Shown here: piece by piece, positions 41,331-49,481 of the stretch
How positions within the stretch are numbered: position 1 is the stretch's first letter
How the letters are laid out: each line of letters opens with the position of its first letter
NCBI RefSeq assembly: GCF_001425745.1
Contig: NZ_LMDF01000005.1
Coordinates: 781,424 to 845,423 of the forward strand
Origin: Caulobacter sp. Root343
Lineage (GTDB): Bacteria; Pseudomonadota; Alphaproteobacteria; Caulobacterales; Caulobacteraceae
Length of the DNA stretch: 64,000 nucleotides
Direction of reading: 5' to 3'
The notes under the pieces: model-generated
Database searches by the model: none
Seen by the model: the letters and a program-made list of their open reading frames with translations, nothing else
Told to the model about the DNA's origin: nothing
Translations under genes and position numbers: made by a program

Positions 41331-41402
41331 CGGCGGCGGCCGGCTGAAATCGCGCGCCGCGGCCTTGTCCACGGCGCCGCCGCGCCTAAGTAGCCCGGGC
41401 AT

Positions 41403-42173
41403 ATGGATTATTCAGGTCACGGACTGATCGCCCCGCCGCGTGAGTTGGCGACGGCGCCGCTCGCCCCCACCGTCCTCGTCGTCGAGGACGATCCGGCGCT
41501 GCGCACCTTGCTGATACGGCTGCTGCGCGAAGAAGGCTTCCAGCCGCTCAGCGCCAGACACGGGGCCGAGATGGCCCGGGTGCTCGAGACCAACACGGTC
41601 GACCTGATCCTGCTGGACCTCATGCTGCCCGGCAGCAACGGCTTCGACCTGTGCCGCGCCATCCGCCGCGACAGCGACGTGCCGATCGTCATGCTCAGCG
41701 CTCGCGACGACGAGACCGACCGCCTGATCGGGCTGGAGCTCGGCGCCGACGACTATATCGGCAAGCCCTTCAGCAAGAAGGAGCTGATCGCCCGCATCCG
41801 CGCCATCCTGCGCCGCACCCAGAACGGTTCGCAGTCCAACCAGCCGCGCGGCCACCAGCAGATGACCTTCGCCGGCTGGAGCCTGGATCCGGGCCGGCGC
41901 GAGCTGCTGTCCCCCGACGGCGCCTTCGTCGAGCTGTCGGGCGCCGAGTTCGACCTGCTGCTGGCCTTCGTCAGCGCCCCCCAGCGGGTGATCGGCCGCG
42001 AGCGCCTGCTGGAGATGTCGCGCGCGCGCTTCTCCGACGCCTCGGACCGCAGCATCGACGTGCTGGTCAGCCGCCTGCGCCGCAAGCTGGCCGTCAGCGG
42101 TCAGGCGGAGGCGCTGCTGCGCACCGTGCGCGGCGTCGGCTACATCTTCACGGCCGCCGTGGAGCGGCGATGA
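41403..42173 (+). CDS. OmpR-family response regulator of a two-component pair
   Basis: A 256-residue regulator. The receiver domain has VLVVEDDPALR (acidic pair), Asp72 in LILLDLMLPGSNG and KPFSKKELIARIRAIL. The winged-helix C-terminal domain has ELSGAEFDLLLAFVSAPQRVIGRERLLEMSRAR and RTVRGVGYIFT. It overlaps the sensor kinase gene as ATGA. Its N-terminal 20 residues ahead of the receiver are unusual; ATG 41403 is the only good start upstream. Candidate target boxes are CTTTGTCACAAA at 40217 and 43520. Confidence 0.94.
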   Translation: MDYSGHGLIAPPRELATAPLAPTVLVVEDDPALRTLLIRLLREEGFQPLSARHGAEMARVLETNTVDLILLDLMLPGSNGFDLCRAIRRDSDVPIVMLSARDDETDRLIGLELGADDYIGKPFSKKELIARIRAILRRTQNGSQSNQPRGHQQMTFAGWSLDPGRRELLSPDGAFVELSGAEFDLLLAFVSAPQRVIGRERLLEMSRARFSDASDRSIDVLVSRLRRKLAVSGQAEALLRTVRGVGYIFTAAVERR

Positions 42174-43492
42174 AGCCCTGGCGGCTCTGGCCGCAGCGGC
42201 TGGTCAGCCAGGTCACTCTGGTCCTGATGCTGGCCGTGGCCCTGGAGTTCATCGGCAGCTCGATCCTGTTCGAGAACAGCCGCCTCTATCCCAATCGCGA
42301 CAACCAGGTCCGGCGCGCCGCCGAGCAGCTGGTCACCGCCGAGATGATCTTGGAGGCCGCGCCGGCGCACGAGCGCGCCGCCCAGGCGGCGGTGATCTCG
42401 AACCGGGCCACCGAACTTTCGTGGTCGGCCCTGCCCAGCCTGGTCGATCCCGAGCGTTTGGCCGAACGCGACCTGAAGACCCGCTTCCGCGACGCCGAGC
42501 CTAGCCTGCGCGGCCGCGACCTGCGGCTCCAGGCCGAGACCGACCGCGCCCTGCCGCGCGACACCCATCTGAAGGCGGCGCTGCGGCTCCGCGACGGTTC
42601 ATGGCTGACCTTGAAGACCAAGATCCGCGCCGCGCCGTGGGCCGTGCTGCTGAGCAGCGTCGGCTCGGCCTTCATCCTGGGCCTGGGCGTCATCGCCGCC
42701 GCCGCCCTGGTGTTGCGCAACCTCAGCCGTCCCTTGCGGGCCCTTGCCGAGGCCGCCGACAAGGTCGGCAAGGGCGCCCACGTCCGTATCGCCGAGAGCG
42801 GCGCCCGCGACCTGAAGCTGCTGGCTGAGGCCTTCAACGCCATGCAGGACCGCATCGCCAGCCTGCTGCGGGCCCGCACCGAGGCCCTGGCGGCCGTGGG
42901 TCATGACCTGCGAACGCCCCTGGCGCGCCTGCGCCTGCGGGCCGGCTTCGTGAAGGACACCGACGCCCGCGAAGCGCTGGAGGCCGACGTCGACGAGATG
43001 ACCGCGATGCTGGACTCGCTGCTGGCCTATCTGGGCGGCCAGGAGGATCCCGAACCTCGGCGGCGCACGGACCTGGCGGCCATCGCCATGACCGTGGTCG
43101 ACGACGCCGCCGACGCCGAGCGCTCGGCGACCTATGCGGGCCTCGACCATCTGCCCGTCCAGGCGCGACCCGTCTCGCTGAAGCGGGCGATCAGCAATGT
43201 CGTCGAGAACGCGCTCCACTATGGCGGCGCGGCCGCCCTCAGCCTGACCCGCGAGGGCGACACCGCCGTGGTGGCGGTCGAGGACAATGGGCCGGGCATA
43301 CCGGAGGCGGACCTGGCCGAGGTGCTGCTGCCCTTCCATCGCCTGGACAGCGCTCGCGCCCGCAACACGGCCGGGCTGGGCCTAGGCCTGACCATCGTCC
43401 AGCAGATCCTGCGACGCGAAGGCGGCGTCCTGGTGCTGAAGAACCGCCCCGAAGGCGGGCTACGCGTCGAACTGCGCCTGCCCGCGCTGTAG
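42170..43492 (+). CDS. EnvZ-type sensor histidine kinase
   Basis: A 440-residue inner-membrane kinase. First membrane segment about 11-33, then a periplasmic domain of roughly 120 residues, a second membrane segment at 158-182 (VLLSSVGSAFILGLGVIAAAAL) and HAMP at 183-235. HisKA has His245 in AAVGHDLRTPLARLRL. The HATPase domain has SNVVENALHYGG, DNGPGIPEADL and GLGLTIVQQILRR. The start overlaps the regulator stop as ATGA, so the pair is translationally coupled. The signal is unknown. Confidence 0.94.
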   Translation: MKPWRLWPQRLVSQVTLVLMLAVALEFIGSSILFENSRLYPNRDNQVRRAAEQLVTAEMILEAAPAHERAAQAAVISNRATELSWSALPSLVDPERLAERDLKTRFRDAEPSLRGRDLRLQAETDRALPRDTHLKAALRLRDGSWLTLKTKIRAAPWAVLLSSVGSAFILGLGVIAAAALVLRNLSRPLRALAEAADKVGKGAHVRIAESGARDLKLLAEAFNAMQDRIASLLRARTEALAAVGHDLRTPLARLRLRAGFVKDTDAREALEADVDEMTAMLDSLLAYLGGQEDPEPRRRTDLAAIAMTVVDDAADAERSATYAGLDHLPVQARPVSLKRAISNVVENALHYGGAAALSLTREGDTAVVAVEDNGPGIPEADLAEVLLPFHRLDSARARNTAGLGLGLTIVQQILRREGGVLVLKNRPEGGLRVELRLPAL

Positions 43493-43519
43493 CGCGCCCA
43501 AGCTTCTCACCAAGACATC

Positions 43520-43531
43520 CTTTGTCACAAA
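43520..43531 (+). promoter_or_regulatory. CTTTGTCACAAA motif, copy 2 (candidate response-regulator box)
   Basis: Identical to the copy at 40217, and part of a near-perfect palindrome CTTTGTCACAAAG. It lies just past the sensor kinase stop and 140 bases upstream of the carbonic anhydrase start. Flanking bases also agree with copy 1 (CATYC before, TGCA after). Confidence 0.4.
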
Positions 43532-43659
43532 GCCGCTGCACCGCAGCAAAACCACGAAACGACCTTGTCCTCGCGTCAGGCGGTTCTCGCCGTGGACGCC
43601 CGCCGCGGCGCTTGCATCCCCTTTTCCTCGCGTCGCGGCGGCCAATCGACGGAGGTCCC

Positions 43660-44355
43660 TTGGAACAGTTTCTCGAACGCGCCGCCCTGTTTCGCGGCCA
43701 GGTCTTTCCCGCGCAGAGCGCTCTCTACGAACGCCTGGCCAGCCACGGCCAGAGCCCCAAGGCCCTGATGATCTCGTGCGCCGACTCCCGGGTCGTGCCC
43801 GAGCTGATCACCCAGGCCGCCCCCGGCGACCTGTTCGTCTGCCGCAACGCCGGCAACATCGTGCCGCCCTTCTCGCAGGCCAACGGCGGCGTCTCGTCGG
43901 CGGTGGAATACGCCGTGATCGCCCTGGGCGTGCGCGACATCGTCGTCTGCGGCCATTCCGACTGCGGGGCGATGAAGGCCTTCTCGCATCCCGAGGCGCT
44001 GGAGAAGATGCCCAATGTCGCCGCGTGGCTGCGACACGCCCACGCCGCCCACAGCGTGGTCTGCTCCTGCTACGGACACCTCGACGACCACGGCCGCACC
44101 CGGGCCCTGTCGCTGGAGAACGTGGTCGTGCAGATCAACCACCTGCGCACCCACCCCTCGGTGGCGTCGGCCATCGCCAAGGGTGAGCTGACCCTGCACG
44201 GCTGGTTCTTCGAGATCGAGACCGGCCAGATCCAGGCCTATAACGGCGACACCGGCCAGTTCGAGCAGGTCTACGAGGGGGCGCCGCTTCCCGTCGCCCA
44301 GCGCCCGTCCCGCCGCATGGTCGCGGCCGACCATCTGGGCATCGCCGCCGAATGA
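43660..44355 (+). CDS. Beta-carbonic anhydrase
   Basis: A 231-residue cytoplasmic enzyme interconverting carbon dioxide and bicarbonate. Zinc ligands are in MISCADSRVVPE (Cys, with the Asp-Arg dyad) and VVCGHSDCGAMKA (His and Cys). TTG 43660, just after GGAGGT, is chosen because it begins the conserved N-terminus (EQFLERAALFRGQVFP); the open frame reaches back to 43522 but that part looks non-coding. It overlaps the SulP transporter gene as ATGA, a common pairing for bicarbonate uptake and use. Confidence 0.92.
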   Translation: MEQFLERAALFRGQVFPAQSALYERLASHGQSPKALMISCADSRVVPELITQAAPGDLFVCRNAGNIVPPFSQANGGVSSAVEYAVIALGVRDIVVCGHSDCGAMKAFSHPEALEKMPNVAAWLRHAHAAHSVVCSCYGHLDDHGRTRALSLENVVVQINHLRTHPSVASAIAKGELTLHGWFFEIETGQIQAYNGDTGQFEQVYEGAPLPVAQRPSRRMVAADHLGIAAE

Positions 44356-45911
44356 CCCAGCTCGCCACGTCCTCCCCCAAGGAATCCCCGGGCGCCAAGC
44401 TCGGGCTCCAGACGATCCTGTCGCGGGACCTCACCGCCTCGATCGTCGTCTTCCTGGTGGCCATGCCGCTGTGCATGGGCATCGCCGTCGCCTCGGGCGT
44501 CCCGGCGGAGCGCGGCCTGGTCACCGGCGTCATCGGCGGGATCATCGTCGGCGCCCTGGCCGGATCGCCGTTGCAGGTCAGCGGCCCCGCCGCCGGCCTG
44601 GCCGTCATCGTCTTCGAGATCGTCTCCAAGCACGGGCTCTCGATGCTGGGACCGATCCTGCTGCTCGCCGGGCTGATCCAGCTTCTGGCCGGCGCGGCCC
44701 GCCTGGGCCAGTGGTTCCGGGCCATCTCGCCGGCCGTCGTGCACGGCATGTTGGCCGGCATCGGCGTGCTGATCGTCGCGGGCCAGTTCCACGTCCTGTT
44801 CGCCGACAAGCCCAAGGCCCATGGCCTGGAAAACCTGGCCGCCATCCCGGCCGCCCTGGGCGGCGTCTCCTTCTCCAGCCTCGGCGCGGTCGAGGCGGCC
44901 CTGACGGTCGGCCTCGTCACCATCGGCTCGATCGTCGCCTGGGAGAAGTTCCGCCCCGCCAAGCTGAAGCTGGTCCCCGGCGCCCTTCTGGGCGTATTGG
45001 CCGGCGCCCTGGTCGCCGCGGGTTTCGGCCTGGACGTCCAGAAGATCGCCGTGCCCGAGTCGATCGCCGCCGCCATCGCCATCCCGGGCGTGGGCGACTT
45101 CGCCAAGCTGGCCGATCCGATGCTGCTGGTGACCGCCCTGGCCGTCGCCTTCATCGCCTCGGCCGAGACCCTGCTGTCGGCGGCCGCCGTCGACCGCATG
45201 CACGACGGTCCGCGCACCAAGTACGACAAGGAGCTGTTCGCTCAGGGCGTCGGCAACATGCTGTGCGGCGCGGTCGGGGCCTTGCCGATGACCGGCGTGA
45301 TCGTGCGCAGCTCGGCCAACGTCCAGGCCGGCGCCGTCTCGCGCCTGTCGACCATCCTGCATGGAACCTGGATCCTGGCCTTCGTGGCCCTGCTGCCCTG
45401 GCTGCTGCGCCAAGTGCCGAGCGCCGCCCTGGCCGGGGTGCTGGTCGTCACGGGGTGGAAGCTGGTCAGCCTGGATCACGTCCGCCACCTGTTCGCCCGC
45501 TACGGCCTGCTGCCGGCGCTGATCTGGGGCGCCACCTTCGTGATGGTGGTGGCCACCGACCTGCTGACCGGCGTGCTGGTCGGCATGGGCCTGACCCTGC
45601 TGGAACTGATCCCGAACCTGAAGAGGATGCGCCTGCGCGTCTGGCGGCACGACGTCGGTCCCGACCAGAGCGAGATCCGTCTCGAAGGCGCGGCGACCTT
45701 CATCCAGCTGCCGAAGATCGCCAAGGTGCTCGACACCGCGCCGAACGGCGGCCTGGTGAAGCTGGACACCCGCGGTCTCACCAGCCTGGACCACACCGTC
45801 GCCGAAGCGCTCGGCGACTGGCTGAAGTCCAAGGCCAGGGCCGGGGTGAAAGTCGAGCTGCCCAGTTCCTGCGCGTTCGGCGACCGCCTCCGCGCCGCCG
45901 TCGCGCACTAG
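44352..45911 (+). CDS. SulP-family anion transporter, probable bicarbonate uptake
   Basis: A 519-residue inner-membrane transporter with about 10-12 hydrophobic segments. It has the SulP signature region near the start (DLTASIVVFLVAMPLCMGIAVASGVPAERGLVTG) and a short STAS-like C-terminal domain (about 430-515, VKLDTRGLTSLDHTVAEALGDWL). SulP members carry sulfate or bicarbonate. Fusion or overlap with a carbonic anhydrase gene, as here with ATGA, points to bicarbonate (BicA-like). The transport substrate itself is inference from context. Confidence 0.9.
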   Translation: MTQLATSSPKESPGAKLGLQTILSRDLTASIVVFLVAMPLCMGIAVASGVPAERGLVTGVIGGIIVGALAGSPLQVSGPAAGLAVIVFEIVSKHGLSMLGPILLLAGLIQLLAGAARLGQWFRAISPAVVHGMLAGIGVLIVAGQFHVLFADKPKAHGLENLAAIPAALGGVSFSSLGAVEAALTVGLVTIGSIVAWEKFRPAKLKLVPGALLGVLAGALVAAGFGLDVQKIAVPESIAAAIAIPGVGDFAKLADPMLLVTALAVAFIASAETLLSAAAVDRMHDGPRTKYDKELFAQGVGNMLCGAVGALPMTGVIVRSSANVQAGAVSRLSTILHGTWILAFVALLPWLLRQVPSAALAGVLVVTGWKLVSLDHVRHLFARYGLLPALIWGATFVMVVATDLLTGVLVGMGLTLLELIPNLKRMRLRVWRHDVGPDQSEIRLEGAATFIQLPKIAKVLDTAPNGGLVKLDTRGLTSLDHTVAEALGDWLKSKARAGVKVELPSSCAFGDRLRAAVAH

Positions 45912-45920
45912 TCCCACCAC

Positions 45921-45948
45921 GGCCCGGGGGCGTTTCGGTTCCCGGGCC
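45921..45948 (+). terminator. Terminator after the SulP gene
   Basis: A perfect eight-base-pair stem (GGCCCGGG with CCCGGGCC) around a twelve-base loop, followed by CTTTCCCTT, ten bases past the stop. It probably ends the carbonic anhydrase/SulP transcript before the MucR-like gene. Confidence 0.65.
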
Positions 45949-45971
45949 CTTTCCCTTCAAGAGTCTCCCTG

Positions 45972-46388
45972 ATGACCAAGGCCCAGGAGCGCGCCGCCGA
46001 GATCGCCGCCCAGGTTCTTTGCGCCTATCTCAGCCGCAACACCGTCTCGGCGGACGATCTGCCGGGCCTTTCCGCCCGCACCTACGCCGCGCTCGAGGCC
46101 GCGCTCGCGTCCGGTGCGGGCGGAGCGCCTGTCAGAGCCCTCACCGCCGAAGAGATCGCCGCCAGCGTCAGCCACGACGCCATCGTCAGCTTCGAGAATG
46201 GTCGGCGCTATCGCTCGCTGCGCCGGCATCTGAAGCAGCTGGGCCTGACCGACGAGCAGTACCGCGCCAAATGGGGACTGCCGGACAACTATCCGCTGGT
46301 GGCGCGGAGTTTTTCGGACCTTCGCTCGACCGCCGCGCGCGGCCAGCGGTTTGGCGGCCAGGGCCCCGCGGTCGCCGGCGGGCGATGA
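45972..46388 (+). CDS. MucR/Ros-family regulator lacking zinc ligands
   Basis: A 138-residue protein with the MucR core SFENGRRYRSLRRHLKQLGL followed by DEQYRAKWGLPDNYPLVARSF, which is diagnostic of the family. The zinc-finger cysteines (normally in CLEDGK or CLECGK) are Ser and Asn here, and the second histidine is Leu, so only the RRH histidine remains. Zinc-independent family members are known in rhizobia. The N-terminal half is helical and probably drives oligomerisation. It likely binds AT-rich DNA as a global or local repressor. Single gene between two hairpins. Confidence 0.82.
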   Translation: MTKAQERAAEIAAQVLCAYLSRNTVSADDLPGLSARTYAALEAALASGAGGAPVRALTAEEIAASVSHDAIVSFENGRRYRSLRRHLKQLGLTDEQYRAKWGLPDNYPLVARSFSDLRSTAARGQRFGGQGPAVAGGR

Positions 46389-46411
46389 CTGTTCCCCGGT
46401 TTTCGTGTGAG

Positions 46412-46442
46412 GGCGCCCCGACCTTTAGGAGACCGGGGCGCC
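46412..46442. terminator. Bidirectional terminator between the MucR-like and receptor genes
   Basis: A perfect nine-base-pair stem (GGCGCCCCG with CGGGGCGCC) with a 13-base loop in the 61-base gap between two convergent genes. There is no T-run on either side, so strength is uncertain. Confidence 0.6.
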
Positions 46443-46449
46443 GTTGTGG

Positions 46450-49203
46450 CTAAAAGCGCGCGTCGAGCCGCACGTAGGATTGCCGTCCGAACGGGTCGGC
46501 CACCGAGCTGAGATAGCCCGTGTACTTGGCGCTGGGCGCGGCGCGGTCGAAGACGTTGATCGCGCCCAGGGTCACCCGATAGCGCTCGTCCTCGCCGAAC
46601 GCGTAGGCGTACTGCAGGTCCAGCACCGTCCAGGACTTCACCCGCGCCGCCGTCGTCGCGGTCACCGAGATCGCGTAGTCGTCGACCACGCCTGAGACGT
46701 AGCGGACGGTGGCGCTGGCGAAGTGGGGGCCCATCGACCAGTCGATCGAGGACAGGTTGCGATACTTGGGCGCCGCCGCCGCCGTGGACGGCGAGGTGGT
46801 GGTGTTGTTGCGCCGGCCCACCCCGTCATAGACCAGCGACCCGGTGTCGATGTCGTACTTCAGCAAGTAGCTGAGGTTGTCGCGCAGGGTGAAGATGCTG
46901 TCGCCCCAGTCGAACGACCAGCTGCCCGCGATGTCGAGACCCGAGGTCTGGGTGCCGCTCTTGGCGTTGTAGCTGGTGACATAGACGGTCTGGGCGACGC
47001 CGCTTTGGTCGCGAACCACCTGCGGACCATTGGGCGCGGCGTTGATCACCGCCTGGCCGTTCTGTACGGCGATCTGGTTGTCGTACTTGAAGGACCACCA
47101 GTCCAGCGACAGCGAAGCGCGGCGGACCGGCAGCCAGGTGACTCCGAGGTTGCGGACCTTCGAGGTCTGCGGCTTGAGGTCGGCGTTGCCGATCGTCGTC
47201 ACCGTACGGAAGTTGGTGGTGACCAGCACCGGGTCGGTGATGTTGACGACGTTGTTGCTGATCGGGCCGCTGGTGGCGTTCTCGAGGCCGGGCGCCTGGA
47301 AGGCCGTGCTAGCCGAGGCCCGCAGGGACAGGCTCTCGACGGGCCGCCAGATCAGCGAGGCCTTGGGGTTGGTGGTCTTGAAGCCCCCGTAGTCCTCGTG
47401 GCGCACGGCCAGGTCCAGGTTCAGCCCCTCGACGATCGGCAGGTTCCACTCGGTGAACACGCTCTTGATCGTGCGGTCGGCGTCGCGGTCCACCGAGGGC
47501 CCGCCGAACGCGGCGTAGCCGCTGCGCAGCAGGTCCGAATAGTGGATCGACTCTCCTTCTCGCCGCCACTGCAGGCCGACGGCGCCGGAGATGTCGCCGC
47601 CCGGCAGGCGCAGCTTGCCCAGCGTCCCGTCCAGCACCAGGTCGGCGATTTCCATGTCGCGCACCGTCCGGGTGAACACCTCGGACTGGATGTTGAACAG
47701 GACGGCCGGGTTGTTGGTCTGGTTGTCCTTGGCGAAGGGGCTCAGATAGTAGCAGTTCCCCTGGCCGGCGACCGCCCCGACACCAGGGCCGTTCCAGCGG
47801 TAGTTGCAGTTCTGGCCGCCGTAGCCGTTCAGGGCGGCCTGGAACAGGTTCATGTCGGTGTCGTGGTCGCGGAACACATTGCTCGACCACGACGAGGTCA
47901 GGGTCGCGGCGTAGTTCCAGCCGCCCAGCAGCGGACCCTTGGCGCCCAGCACATTGTGGAACTGGTTCGCCTCGTTGCGTTGGACGTTGTAGTTCAGCCC
48001 CGCCAGGCCTTGAGAGCCGATCGGCCGGCCGACGTAGTAGACGGGCACGCCGAACGGATTGCCCGGGTTCGAGGCGGGCACGACCGGCGGCGTCGCGCCG
48101 TTGTGGTTCTGGGCGTAGGACGGCACGCCGTAGCGCTGCGAGTCCTGGTGGTAGATCGCCGACTCCAGGAACAGCGTATGCTCGTCGGTCAGGTCATACT
48201 GTCCCTCGACGTGGATCAGGCCGCTCTGGCTGGCGCCGCGGATCGGGTTCTGGGCCTGGAAGCTGAACGCGCACGAGCCGATCGCATAGCCGGGGCCGGC
48301 GGCGGACGGGGTGAAGACGCTCTTGGTCACCGCGGAACCGCAGTTGGGATCGACCACGGCGAGCGAGCCGGCGCCGTTCTTGTAGGTGTCGTAGAGGGTC
48401 GAATAGTTGACCGCGCCGATCACCACGTCGCCGCCCGAGGCGGTGCGCGGCCGCGCGGTCAGGGTGAAGGACCCCGGGTTGGCGCCGGCGCCGGACGAGG
48501 CGTTGAAGATGTTGGTCACCGCCCGGTCGGCGTTCTGCAGCCGCTCGATGTCGGTGTACGAGGCCGAGGCCACCAGGCGCGAACGCTCACCCTTCGCGCC
48601 CCACATCGCCTGGACCTGCCAGGCCGGAGAGTCGGCGATGTGCGTATACTGGGCGCTGGTCTTGAAGCCTTCGAAGCGGCCGTCGGTGATGATGTTGAAG
48701 ACGCCGGCCACGGCGTCCGCGCCATAGGTGGCCGAGGCGCCGTCCAGCACCGTCTCGACCCGGGCGACGGCGATCGGCGGCGTCAGGCTGTTGAGATTGA
48801 CATAGCCGTCGGACTTCACGACCCGGCGGCCGTTCATCAGCACCAGGGTGGCGCCGGAACCCAGGCCGCGCAGGTTGGCCGAGCGGGTGTCCTTGCTGTC
48901 CTGGCCGCCTTTGGCCAGGTCCTGGACGCCGCCCATGCTGCCGATGTTCTGCGGCACGTAGCGCAGCAGGTCGCCGATCGAGACGACGCCGGTCTTGGTC
49001 AGGGCCTTCTGGTCGACCGAGACGATCGGCGAGGCCATGTCTTCCTGTTTGACGTTGCGCAGGAAGCTGCCGGTGACGATCACCGCGTCGACCTGGGTAG
49101 CTTCCGAGGCCTGTTGGGCGCAGGCGCCGCCCGCCAGCAAGGCCGCGGCCGAAACGCCGCCCAGGCTGGCCAGCAGCCAACGGCGCTGGTTGGAATTGTG
49201 CAT
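46450..49203 (-). CDS. TonB-dependent receptor (plug plus barrel)
   Basis: A 917-residue receptor. Signal peptide 1-29 (LGGVSAAALLAGGACAQ). The plug carries AVIVTGSFLRNVKQEDMASPIVSV (TonB-box-like start), ANLRGLGSGATLVLMNGRRVV and VETVLDGASATYGADAVAGV. The barrel ends YVRLDARF with terminal Phe. It resembles the many carbohydrate- and peptide-type receptors of Caulobacterales. It lies 278 bases downstream of the 3-hydroxybutyrate-oligomer-hydrolase-like gene on the same strand, so it may import the substrate of that operon. Ligand unknown. Confidence 0.93.
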   Translation of the reverse strand: MHNSNQRRWLLASLGGVSAAALLAGGACAQQASEATQVDAVIVTGSFLRNVKQEDMASPIVSVDQKALTKTGVVSIGDLLRYVPQNIGSMGGVQDLAKGGQDSKDTRSANLRGLGSGATLVLMNGRRVVKSDGYVNLNSLTPPIAVARVETVLDGASATYGADAVAGVFNIITDGRFEGFKTSAQYTHIADSPAWQVQAMWGAKGERSRLVASASYTDIERLQNADRAVTNIFNASSGAGANPGSFTLTARPRTASGGDVVIGAVNYSTLYDTYKNGAGSLAVVDPNCGSAVTKSVFTPSAAGPGYAIGSCAFSFQAQNPIRGASQSGLIHVEGQYDLTDEHTLFLESAIYHQDSQRYGVPSYAQNHNGATPPVVPASNPGNPFGVPVYYVGRPIGSQGLAGLNYNVQRNEANQFHNVLGAKGPLLGGWNYAATLTSSWSSNVFRDHDTDMNLFQAALNGYGGQNCNYRWNGPGVGAVAGQGNCYYLSPFAKDNQTNNPAVLFNIQSEVFTRTVRDMEIADLVLDGTLGKLRLPGGDISGAVGLQWRREGESIHYSDLLRSGYAAFGGPSVDRDADRTIKSVFTEWNLPIVEGLNLDLAVRHEDYGGFKTTNPKASLIWRPVESLSLRASASTAFQAPGLENATSGPISNNVVNITDPVLVTTNFRTVTTIGNADLKPQTSKVRNLGVTWLPVRRASLSLDWWSFKYDNQIAVQNGQAVINAAPNGPQVVRDQSGVAQTVYVTSYNAKSGTQTSGLDIAGSWSFDWGDSIFTLRDNLSYLLKYDIDTGSLVYDGVGRRNNTTTSPSTAAAAPKYRNLSSIDWSMGPHFASATVRYVSGVVDDYAISVTATTAARVKSWTVLDLQYAYAFGEDERYRVTLGAINVFDRAAPSAKYTGYLSSVADPFGRQSYVRLDARF

Positions 49204-49427
49204 GATGGATCCTCCCCTTGTTCTTATTTCGGCGCAGGACGCCGTACGGTCGCGAGCCCTCGCGACCGGTGATGCAGAGACGTTGTGCGAGCTTGGGCGG
49301 CGGCCTGGCCGTCAGGCGGGCGAGCGGCCGCTAAGTCAGAATGTGATCCACTCTGATGTTTCCTCCTGTCGCCGGTTCACTTTCGCCAGCGTGTGAAATC
49401 GTTGTTACGCGATAAGCCGAACCCTAG

Positions 49428-49456
49428 GGAAATGGCATTTCCTGATCGATTGATCA
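49428..49456. promoter_or_regulatory. Two adjacent palindromes upstream of the receptor gene
   Basis: GGAAATGGCATTTCC (49428-49442) is a perfect 7-1-7 palindrome. It is followed immediately by TGATCGATTGATCA (49443-49456), a 5-4-5 inverted repeat. They lie just past the end of the upstream hydrolase gene (minus strand) and about 225 bases ahead of the receptor start, in an AT-richer patch. Candidate operator for the receptor; the binder is unknown. Confidence 0.4.
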
Positions 49457-49481
49457 GTCGTCGTTATGAATAATCCCGCGC

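Noticed and set aside
46723..49272. 849-codon plus-strand frame opposite the TonB receptor
   Set aside because: A shadow of a clear receptor gene with signal, plug and terminal Phe.
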